Source: an uncultured Mycoplasmatota bacterium (lineage in GTDB: Bacteria > Bacillota_I > Bacilli_A > RF39 > UBA660). Taken from it: DNA of 5,466 bases. The position numbers were made by a program, and so were the translations under genes. Shown one piece after another: positions 1-5,436 of the stretch. The stretch spans positions 1-5,466 of the forward strand of contig CAOKUH010000096.1 in the NCBI GenBank assembly GCA_948472605.1, given 5' to 3'. How positions within the stretch are numbered: the first letter of the stretch is position 1; every line of letters begins with the position of its first letter. The notes under the pieces are model-generated. The model worked only from the letters and a program-made list of their open reading frames with translations, did no database searches and had not been told where the DNA came from.

Positions 1-700
1 AGTTATCAGTTATGGGATTTAGGGAATTATACAGGACTTACAACAATAGATACAAGTAAAGTACATGAAATACCAATCAAGTTTGGATTAAACAATACGA
101 GTGATGATAATGATGGTGAATGTACAACCCCAATGACTTCGGGCGCAACAGGTAATTGTAAAATAGGAGATTATATGACTCCTCCAGCATTTGTTTCAAT
201 GGGAACTCGAGGTTTATGGGTAGGTAAATTTGAAACTGGTTACAAAGGAGCTACAAGTACTACAGCTGCTCAAGTAAATAGTTCAGATTCAACAAAAATC
301 CAAATCAAGCCAAATGTCTATAGTTGGAGAAATATAAGTGTAGGAAATGCATTTAATGCAAGTTATAATTATAAAAGAGTATTAGATAGTCATATGATGA
401 AGAATACTGAGTGGGGAGCAGTCACATATTTACAATATAGTGTATATGGAAGTAGTGAAAGTGTAAGAATAAACAACAATAATGCTTATATAACAGGATA
501 TGCAGCAACAGAAGAGCCAACGCTTGGATATAATAATGGAACAAGTATAGAAGGAAATCGAAATGAAGGTACAAGTTTAGGTGTAGATGGAACATATACA
601 ATCAATTATTTAAATCCAAGTAGTGTAATAGCTAGTACGACAGGAAATTATAGTGGAGTATATGATATAAGTGGAGGAGCTTGGGAATATGTTATGGGAG
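1..700 (+). repeat. Diverged direct repeat: CLec-domain coding segment, partner copy at about 4233-4930
   Basis: The first ~700 bases align in the same orientation with about 4233-4930. Whole stretches are nearly identical at the nucleotide level, for example catatgatgaagaatac at 391-407 and 4620-4636. Blocks of differences and small indels lie between them. This is gene duplication within a family, not a mobile element: no terminal inverted repeats or transposase are seen. The two copies flank the dnaI-hydrogenase pair. Boundaries are approximate because I aligned by eye. Confidence 0.75.
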
Positions 701-1059
701 TAAGAAGTAGTTTAACAAGTGGAAGTGCAGGGATAACAGATACAAGTATAAATTCAAAATATTATGATGTATATGGAGCAAGTACAAGTAATACTGATTA
801 TCAACATAGAATATTAGGAGATGGAACAATAGAGTTTGGTCCATTTAGGGATTTTAGAGATCCAGATAATAACAATAGACATAAAGGAAGTTGGTATTAC
901 GATCACGCCCACTTTGTTGATTCAGCTCGTCCGTGGTTCGACCGCGGTGGTAATTGGACCCATGGTGTGACGTCTGGTGCGTTCGCGTTCGACTACTACA
1001 CTGGTGTGGTGGACATTGGCATTTCGTTTCGTCTAGTCTTAGCAATAAATAAAATGTAA
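1..1059 (+). CDS. Secreted CLec/FGE-sulfatase-fold surface protein, DGR-type variable target (5' end outside window)
   Basis: The reading frame is open from base 1 (352 codons visible, TAA stop at 1057-1059). It matches the paralogue at 3414-5336 from that protein's residue 274 onward, so the gene starts before the window. Shared blocks include SYQLWDLGNY, GLWVGKFETGYKGAT, LDSHMMKNTEWGAV and STTGNYSG. The fold is recognisable from FGE-sulfatase/C-type-lectin hallmarks: SGGAWEYVMG (about residues 225-234), PWFDRGGNW (311-319) and terminal SFRLVLA (342-348). The catalytic cysteine of true formylglycine-generating enzymes, normally in a GFRC-like motif, is absent, so I infer a ligand-binding role and not an enzyme. 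By analogy with the full-length paralogue it should be exported and surface-attached. The last ~47 codons differ in base composition and codon choice from the rest (see the variable-region entry). Four extra residues (INKM) follow the conserved end. A stem-loop terminator lies just downstream. The ligand is unknown. Confidence 0.85.
   Translation, partial: SYQLWDLGNYTGLTTIDTSKVHEIPIKFGLNNTSDDNDGECTTPMTSGATGNCKIGDYMTPPAFVSMGTRGLWVGKFETGYKGATSTTAAQVNSSDSTKIQIKPNVYSWRNISVGNAFNASYNYKRVLDSHMMKNTEWGAVTYLQYSVYGSSESVRINNNNAYITGYAATEEPTLGYNNGTSIEGNRNEGTSLGVDGTYTINYLNPSSVIASTTGNYSGVYDISGGAWEYVMGVRSSLTSGSAGITDTSINSKYYDVYGASTSNTDYQHRILGDGTIEFGPFRDFRDPDNNNRHKGSWYYDHAHFVDSARPWFDRGGNWTHGVTSGAFAFDYYTGVVDIGISFRLVLAINKM
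901..1041 (+). other. Putative DGR variable region (VR) at the 3' end of the CLec gene
   Basis: By hand count, 901-1041 is about 53% G+C with only 20 A in 141 bases. The 60 bases just before (841-900) have 24 A and about 32% G+C. Adenine depletion at the end of a CLec gene is the expected footprint of a DGR, where a reverse transcriptase copies a template repeat and randomises adenines before the copy replaces the VR. Known VRs lie at this C-terminal position. The protein pattern fits the typical VR frame: PWFxRGGxW, then G-x-G-AFAF followed by four variable residues (DYYT, 331-334), more variable residues, then SFRxVLA. Runs of codons ending in C or T at these sites (GAC TAC TAC ACT) are what mutated AAC/AAT codons give. 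The template repeat and reverse transcriptase are not in the window, and the exact boundaries are uncertain. Confidence 0.72.
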
Positions 1060-1064
1060 ATTTT

Positions 1065-1092
1065 AAGTATTTTGTCATGAAATACTTTTTTT
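1065..1092 (+). terminator. Stem-loop with T-tract after the CLec gene
   Basis: AAGTATTT (1065-1072) pairs perfectly with AAATACTT (1080-1087) around a 7-base loop, and the sequence runs into T's at 1086-1092. Position, 5 bases after the stop codon, and shape fit an intrinsic terminator, though the stem is AT-rich and therefore weak. Known DGRs often carry a hairpin just after the variable region that promotes retrohoming, so this one could have that role too. That second role is inference. Confidence 0.6.
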
Positions 1093-1126
1093 ATAAGTAA
1101 AAATTTTTATAAATTTTATCTTAATC

Positions 1127-1155
1127 TTGTAAAAAATGTTAAGTTTCGTTAAAAT
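1127..1155 (+). promoter_or_regulatory. Sigma-A-type promoter for dnaI-hydrogenase
   Basis: A TTGTAA -35 box (1127-1132) is followed by a 17-bp spacer and a TAAAAT -10 box (1150-1155). Transcription would begin near 1162, giving a very short leader before the AGGAGTG ribosome binding site. The region upstream is A/T-rich and follows the terminator of the preceding gene. The -35 box and the next four A's are the same as in the promoter at 3352-3380. In such AT-rich DNA chance matches are common. Confidence 0.45.
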
Positions 1156-1164
1156 AAAATTAAT

Positions 1165-1171
1165 AGGAGTG
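1165..1171 (+). promoter_or_regulatory. Ribosome binding site that decides the dnaI start
   Basis: AGGAGTG stands 6 bases before the ATG at 1178. The in-frame ATG at 1136 has no comparable Shine-Dalgarno sequence and would place the predicted promoter's -10 box inside the coding region. The later ATG is therefore preferred. Confidence 0.75.
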
Positions 1172-1177
1172 AATAGT

Positions 1178-2062
1178 ATGCCTTTATTAAAAGAAATGGG
1201 AATTACAGGTAATAAATTAAGCTTAGAAAGTAGTTTTAAAGAGGCCTGTAAGGACCAAGATTTTGTTAAATTAGTAAAAATTTTGGATATTAAAAGTAAT
1301 GATGCAATGAAAATGACATCTAAATTAGAAACATGTGTTGAAGAGGCAAGAAATTGTAAAAATTGTAAGGGAATAAATACTTGTAAAAATTCATATAAAG
1401 GTCATTTTATAAAAGCAGAGAAAAAAGAAAAAAATATTTATTTTACTTATATGCCTTGTAAATATGAAATTAAGTTAATGAATAAAGAAGAACAAGAAAA
1501 TGTAAAAGTCAGAATGAAAGATATAGATACAAAAGATAAAAAACAATTAAATGTTATTAAATGGATGGATGATTTTTTTGAAAATTATGACGAATCTAAG
1601 AATATGAAAGGATTATATTTACATGGTAATTTTGGTTCAGGAAAGACTTTTTTATTATCGGCATTATTAAATGAACTTAATTATGTCAAAAATACAACAA
1701 TTGAAATAATTTATTTTCCCGAAGCTTTAGTATCTTTAAAAGAAGATTTTGATAGTTTATTTTACAAAATGAATAGATATAAAAATGTTGATATTCTACT
1801 AATTGATGATATTGGGGCTGAAAAAGTAACAGAATGGGGAAGAGATGAAATTTTAGGAACTATTTTACAATATCGAATGGATAAACATAAAACAACTTTT
1901 TTTACATCTAATTATACAATTAAAGAATTAGAGACTAATTTATCATTAGCAAATAATAATGTAGATTTAGTGAAGGCGAGAAGAATTATTGAAAGAATTA
2001 AGCAATTAACTATAGATGTAGAGCTTATTAGTGAAAGTAAAAGGGAGCAACAAAAATGGTAA
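1178..2062 (+). CDS. dnaI: Primosomal protein DnaI, replicative helicase loader (AAA+ ATPase)
   Basis: The protein is 294 aa from the ATG at 1178, close to the 311 aa of Bacillus subtilis DnaI. In that family the protein binds the hexameric replicative helicase and loads it onto DNA at origins and restarted forks, in the cytoplasm. The N-terminal half carries a probable zinc site, C60-x2-C63 with C69, H76 and C94, as in the DnaI helicase-binding domain. The C-terminal AAA+ domain has Walker A GNFGSGKT (150-157), Walker B LLIDDIG (207-213, acidic pair D210-D211), a sensor-1-like TSN in FFTSNYTIKEL, and a basic helix ARRIIERIK near the end that likely holds the arginine finger/sensor residues. 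The zinc domain argues against an IstB or phage DnaC-like protein. dnaB and dnaD, frequent partners elsewhere, are not in the window. The last 7 bp overlap the hydrogenase start, suggesting translational coupling. Confidence 0.9.
   Translation: MPLLKEMGITGNKLSLESSFKEACKDQDFVKLVKILDIKSNDAMKMTSKLETCVEEARNCKNCKGINTCKNSYKGHFIKAEKKEKNIYFTYMPCKYEIKLMNKEEQENVKVRMKDIDTKDKKQLNVIKWMDDFFENYDESKNMKGLYLHGNFGSGKTFLLSALLNELNYVKNTTIEIIYFPEALVSLKEDFDSLFYKMNRYKNVDILLIDDIGAEKVTEWGRDEILGTILQYRMDKHKTTFFTSNYTIKELETNLSLANNNVDLVKARRIIERIKQLTIDVELISESKREQQKW
2042..2047 (+). promoter_or_regulatory. Ribosome binding site for the hydrogenase gene, inside dnaI
   Basis: AGGGAG lies 8 bases before the ATG at 2056, within the last codons of dnaI. 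It supports this ATG as the start even though it overlaps the upstream stop codon, and points to co-translation from one transcript. Confidence 0.65.
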
Positions 2063-3330
2063 AAGTTTTAATAGATAAAGAAAATGCATCTTTACAAAGA
2101 ATTGATGAAAGATGTATAGATTGTGGTAAATGTTTAGAAACTTGTAAGAATAATAATAACTTATTAAGTGATGATTGTATAAATTGTGGTCAATGTATTT
2201 TAACTTGTCCAATGGGAGCTTTAGTACCTAAATATAATTATAAAGAAGTTCTTGCCAATATTAATGATGAAGAATCTATAGTAACAATAAGTATAAGTCC
2301 AGCAGTTAGAGTTGCTATAGGTGATGAATTTGGTTATGAAAAAGGAGAATTTTTAGAAAGTAAGTTAGTAGGAGTTTTAAAAAAGATTGGTTTTGACTAT
2401 GTTTTTGATACAACTTTTGGAGCAGATTTAACTATAATGGAAGAGGCAACAGAATTAATTGAAAGAATTAAACATAATAAAAATTTACCTATGTTTACAA
2501 GTTGCTGTCCTTCTTGGGTTTTGTATCTAGAAAAATATAATCCTGAATACCTAAATAATTTATCTAGTTGTAAAAGTCCTATAGGAATGCAAGGAGCTGT
2601 AATTAAAAATTATTTTGCTAAAATAAAAAATTTAAATCCTAAAGATATAATAACTGTTTCTCTAGCGCCTTGTGTTTCTAAGAAAAATGAAATTAAAAAT
2701 GACTTAAATAATGATTATGTTATTACAACAAGTGAGCTTAGTATGTTAATAAGAGAAAAAGGTATAGATTTTAAAAATGTAGAAGAAAAAGAATTTGATA
2801 CTATTTTAGGAAAGGGTAGCGGAGCAGGAGTAATATTTGGAACTAGTGGTGGAGTTATGGAGGCAGCCCTTAGAACTTCTTATTATCTTCTTAATGAAAA
2901 AGAAGCACCAAAGAATTTTTATAACTTAGAAAGTGTTAGGGGAAATATTCCTATTAAAGAAGCTTTAGTTGATTTAGGTGTAACGAAAATAAAAGTGGCA
3001 GTTATTTATGGAATAAGTAATGTAAAAAAAATATTTAATTCTTTAAAAAATTACCATTTCATTGAAGTGATGACATGTCCAAATGGATGTGTTGGAGGCG
3101 CTGGACAACCATTAATTCCAGTTTCTAAGCAACTTAGTTATATTGAAGCAAGAAGTAAAAGTTTATATCAAAATGATAATGTAGCAAAAATAAAAAATAG
3201 TTATGAAAATGAAGATATAAAAAAGATTTATCAAGATTTATTAGATAAACCATTGAGTCATGAGGCAGAAAAATTACTTCATTTAGAACATAAAGACAAA
3301 TCTTCAAGTATAAAAATTTTAGAAAAATAG
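2056..3330 (+). CDS. hydA: Compact monomeric [FeFe]-hydrogenase with two N-terminal [4Fe-4S] sites
   Basis: This 424-aa protein has a bacterial two-cluster ferredoxin domain (C20-x2-C23-x2-C26-x3-C30 and C41-x2-C44-x2-C47-x3-C51). The H-cluster domain follows: L1 TSCCPSW (148-154), L2 APCVSKKNE (204-212) and L3 EVMTCPNGC (337-345) with GGAGQP after it. All four cysteines expected to hold the H-cluster (C151, C206, C341, C345) are present, as is the neighbouring C150 used for proton transfer in well-studied enzymes. The C-terminus (R..SLYQND to LLHLEH) matches the small-subunit-like tail, so the gene looks complete. The family reversibly reduces protons with ferredoxin electrons, in the cytoplasm, during fermentation. 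Odd points are Ala204 where most catalytic enzymes have Met in L2, and N343 where Gly is usual in L3. It needs HydE/F/G maturases, not present here. A sensory or low-activity subgroup is possible. It overlaps dnaI by 7 bp. Confidence 0.88.
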   Translation: MVKVLIDKENASLQRIDERCIDCGKCLETCKNNNNLLSDDCINCGQCILTCPMGALVPKYNYKEVLANINDEESIVTISISPAVRVAIGDEFGYEKGEFLESKLVGVLKKIGFDYVFDTTFGADLTIMEEATELIERIKHNKNLPMFTSCCPSWVLYLEKYNPEYLNNLSSCKSPIGMQGAVIKNYFAKIKNLNPKDIITVSLAPCVSKKNEIKNDLNNDYVITTSELSMLIREKGIDFKNVEEKEFDTILGKGSGAGVIFGTSGGVMEAALRTSYYLLNEKEAPKNFYNLESVRGNIPIKEALVDLGVTKIKVAVIYGISNVKKIFNSLKNYHFIEVMTCPNGCVGGAGQPLIPVSKQLSYIEARSKSLYQNDNVAKIKNSYENEDIKKIYQDLLDKPLSHEAEKLLHLEHKDKSSSIKILEK

Positions 3331-3351
3331 AACAATTTATAAATTAATTAA

Positions 3352-3380
3352 TTGTAAAAAACATTCTTTTTTGTTATACT
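3352..3380 (+). promoter_or_regulatory. Sigma-A-type promoter with extended -10 for the full-length CLec gene
   Basis: TTGTAA (3352-3357), a 17-bp spacer and TATACT (3375-3380) are preceded by TGT (3372-3374), giving a TGn extended -10. Transcription should start near 3387, leaving a leader of about 27 bases that contains GAGAGG (3402-3407), 6 bases before the ATG. This is the best-formed promoter in the window. Confidence 0.7.
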
Positions 3381-3391
3381 AAGTTTAGTAT
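3376..3391. promoter_or_regulatory. Perfect palindrome over the -10 box and start site: candidate operator
   Basis: ATACTAA (3376-3382), a 2-base centre GT, and TTAGTAT (3385-3391) form a perfect inverted repeat. It covers most of the -10 box and the predicted transcription start. That placement suits a repressor dimer. With only two bases between the arms it would not make a good RNA hairpin, so a protein site is the likelier reading. AT-rich composition makes a chance palindrome possible. Confidence 0.4.
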
Positions 3392-3413
3392 TAATGATAG
3401 AGAGAGGTAAAGT

Positions 3414-5336
3414 ATGAAAAATATTTTTAAAGATAAAAGAAATATTGTGATTTTCATGATTGGGGCAATATGTATTTTTACATCACTTGCTGGTATTGCT
3501 TATGCTTATATTTCTTATAGTGCTAGACAAAAAGAAATCAATATTATTGAAACTGGATGTGTTCGTATTGAGATGGAGGAGCTAACAAGTGCAATTTCTC
3601 TTACATCAGCATATCCGATGTCTGATGATGCGGGAGCTAATACTAAACCATTTACTTTTAAAGTTACAAATGTTTGTGCAACAAATGTTAATTACAATGT
3701 TAATTTACAAGTAATGGAAGTAGAAAATAGAATTGCAGCAAGTAATATTGCGACTAAACTAGATAATAATGCTAAAAGTATTTTATCTACTAATCCAATG
3801 ATAACACCATCTTCTATTGATAACTTTACAGCAGTTGAGGCTTATAAATTATTTACAGGTGTCTTAAATAGTGGTGATAGTGTTACACATAGTATTAGAT
3901 TATGGTTGGATAGTAGTGCGGGCAATGATACTCAAAATGGTAAATTTTATAGTAAAGTAGAAATAGAAGCTGTTCAAAATCAAATTACAAATGCTTATAA
4001 AGAAACCATATTAAATGGAACAGATCCAGTTTTAGCGGATGGTTTAGTTCCTGTTATTATTGATGGAAATGGTCAAGTTACTAAAGCCAATGTTGATAAT
4101 GAATGGTATAGTTATGAGAAAAAGAATTGGGCGAATGCAGTTATTTTAGTTGATGATAGCGTAGAATATAATTCTTATGATGTTATTCCTGAAAGTAATA
4201 TAGAAAGTTATTTTGTCTGGATACCAAAATATAGTTATCAATTATGGGATTTGGGTAATTATTCAGCTAAAGATGGAGTAACAGATGCTACTAGAACAAT
4301 TAATGTTAAATTTGGGTTAGAAAATACAAATGATTCTAAGACAAATGAATGTACAACTCCAATGGTTAGTGGAGAAAGTGGTAATTGTGTAATAGGAGAT
4401 TATATGACCCATCCTGCATTTGTTTCAATGGGGACTACAGGTTTATGGGTAGGAAAATTTGAGACAGGATATAAAGGGGCAACAGCTACTTCTTTAGCTC
4501 AGTCAGATACTAATGATAGCACAAAAGTCCAAATCAAACCAAATGTATATAGTTGGAGAGGAATATCTGCTGCTAATGCTCATTTAACAAGTTATAATTA
4601 CAAGCGCGAATTAGATAGCCATATGATGAAGAATACCGAATGGGGAGCAGTAGCATATTTACAACATAGTGTATATGGAAGTCAAGCAAGTGTAAGGTTT
4701 AACAATAATAGTTCTTATATAACAGGATATGCTTCTAAAACAGAACCAACTTGTGGTTATACTTCATCAAATGAAGAATGTAATAAGTATGAATCTACAG
4801 GATTAGGAGTAGATGGAGCTAATACAATTAATTATTTAAATCAAGCGAGTGTAGTTGCCAGTACCACAGGAAATTATAGTGGAATTTATGATATGAGTGG
4901 TGGTGCTTGGGAATTAGTAATGGCTGTTATGGGTAGTAGTGATGGTAGTACAATTTATAGTGGTGATTCTGCAACTAAAAACTCAGGTTTTTCTGGAATT
5001 AATCGTGATGGAACAACAACTACAGGAGTTGAACTTCCAAGTGCTAAATATTATGATAAATATGTTTATGGTACATTATATACAGGACATAATAGAAGAA
5101 TTTTAGGAGATGCAACTGGAGAGTTAGGTCCTTTTGGAGACGTAACTTCACTTACGCAAGCTAGTCAAGTAAGTAGTTGGTATGGCGATGAAGCATGGTA
5201 TATTTTACCAGGAACTCCTTGGTTTAGACGTGGTAATTCTATTACAGGAGGAAATGGAGCAGGAGTATTTGCCTATGTATATCATCATGCAAGTAAAGTA
5301 AATGCTAACTCTTTTAGAATTGTTTTGGCAGTATAA
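3414..5336 (+). CDS. Full-length secreted surface protein: signal/anchor, TasA-like domain, linker module, CLec/FGE-sulfatase-fold domain
   Basis: The protein has 640 aa. After a basic start (MKNIFKDKR) comes a hydrophobic segment (about 10-35) with a possible signal-peptidase site at AYA (29-31); it could instead stay as a membrane anchor. Residues ~40-190 look like a TasA/camelysin-type beta domain, with C49 and C88 as a possible disulfide pair. A linker follows (about 200-262: NGTDPVLADGLVPV, WYSYEKKNWANAV), then the CLec domain from about 265 to the end, with SGGAWELVMAV, PWFRRG (602-607) and SFRIVLAV (633-640). The formylglycine-enzyme catalytic cysteine is missing, so binding is inferred. 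It is a clear paralogue of the gene at 1-1059. Its C-terminal codons are the usual AT-rich ones (AGA, GGA, GCA, GTA), so it shows no adenine depletion. It starts at an ATG 6 bases after GAGAGG, has its own promoter and ends in tandem TAA stops. Function and ligand are unknown. Confidence 0.85.
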   Translation: MKNIFKDKRNIVIFMIGAICIFTSLAGIAYAYISYSARQKEINIIETGCVRIEMEELTSAISLTSAYPMSDDAGANTKPFTFKVTNVCATNVNYNVNLQVMEVENRIAASNIATKLDNNAKSILSTNPMITPSSIDNFTAVEAYKLFTGVLNSGDSVTHSIRLWLDSSAGNDTQNGKFYSKVEIEAVQNQITNAYKETILNGTDPVLADGLVPVIIDGNGQVTKANVDNEWYSYEKKNWANAVILVDDSVEYNSYDVIPESNIESYFVWIPKYSYQLWDLGNYSAKDGVTDATRTINVKFGLENTNDSKTNECTTPMVSGESGNCVIGDYMTHPAFVSMGTTGLWVGKFETGYKGATATSLAQSDTNDSTKVQIKPNVYSWRGISAANAHLTSYNYKRELDSHMMKNTEWGAVAYLQHSVYGSQASVRFNNNSSYITGYASKTEPTCGYTSSNEECNKYESTGLGVDGANTINYLNQASVVASTTGNYSGIYDMSGGAWELVMAVMGSSDGSTIYSGDSATKNSGFSGINRDGTTTTGVELPSAKYYDKYVYGTLYTGHNRRILGDATGELGPFGDVTSLTQASQVSSWYGDEAWYILPGTPWFRRGNSITGGNGAGVFAYVYHHASKVNANSFRIVLAV

Positions 5337-5376
5337 TAAATTATAAAGTAAGATAAAATTGAATTTAAGGATAAAT

Positions 5377-5404
5377 GTAGGCATAAAAAAATGTCTGCTT
5401 TTTT
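5377..5404 (+). terminator. Rho-independent terminator of the CLec gene
   Basis: GTAGGCAT (5377-5384) pairs with ATGTCTGC (5391-5398) through eight base pairs, two of them G-U, around a six-A loop. Six T's follow (5399-5404). It lies 40 bases after the stop codon, in the sense orientation. The T-tract ends one base before the -35 box of the next promoter. Confidence 0.75.
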
Positions 5405-5405
5405 C

Positions 5406-5436
5406 TTGACATTCTTAATGGGGGGGGGGGTATTAT
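5406..5436 (+). promoter_or_regulatory. Promoter with poly-G spacer, probably phase-variable, for a gene beyond the right edge
   Basis: A consensus -35 box TTGACA (5406-5411) and a -10 box TATTAT (5431-5436) are separated by 19 bases, of which the last 11 are G. The usual spacer is 17 bases, so loss of two G's would give an optimal promoter and the present length should be weak or off. Poly-G or poly-C spacers that change promoter strength by slippage are known from Neisseria porA and opc. The 30 bases after it contain AGGTGA (5443-5448) and end in AGGA, which could begin the next gene's ribosome binding site. No start codon can be assigned with confidence. Confidence 0.65.
5420..5430. repeat. 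Homopolymeric tract of 11 G
   Basis: Eleven consecutive G's stand in DNA that is otherwise strongly A/T-rich. No comparable G or C run occurs anywhere else in the window. Such tracts slip readily during replication. It fills the 3' part of the spacer of the promoter at 5406-5436. Exact length may vary in the population and is prone to read error. Confidence 0.9.

Noticed and set aside
133..135. ATG as start of the first CLec gene
   Set aside because: The frame is open back to base 1 and matches the paralogue there (SYQLWDLGNY). No ribosome binding site precedes this ATG, and a start here would cut the CLec domain.
901..1041. Variable patch explained as ordinary horizontal transfer of GC-rich DNA
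   Set aside because: The frame, domain ending and invariant motifs are preserved exactly, and the shift mainly removes A while T stays near one third. Transfer from a GC-rich donor should lower both A and T.
1..1059. Active formylglycine-generating enzyme
   Set aside because: The family's catalytic cysteine near the C-terminus is absent (SFRLVL in place of a GFRC-type motif), and no sulfatase gene is nearby.
854..1078. Minus-strand open frame of 74 codons opposite the variable region
   Set aside because: It is antisense to a conserved domain, has no recognisable product, and is open mainly because the patch is GC-rich and low in A/T stop triplets.
1136..1177. Upstream in-frame ATG for dnaI
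   Set aside because: It lacks a Shine-Dalgarno sequence and overlaps the predicted promoter, while the ATG at 1178 has AGGAGTG at ideal spacing and gives a family-like N-terminus.
2006..2212. Minus-strand open frame of 68 codons over the dnaI-hydrogenase junction
   Set aside because: Its composition (Tyr, His, Leu, Phe) is that of an antisense shadow of AT-rich genes, and it lies across two well-supported coding regions.
3332..3372. Possible terminator after the hydrogenase gene
   Set aside because: ACAATT/AATTGT and the A6/T6 pairing have no G-C clamp and large or misplaced loops, and they overlap the next gene's promoter. Pure A/T pairing is expected by chance here.
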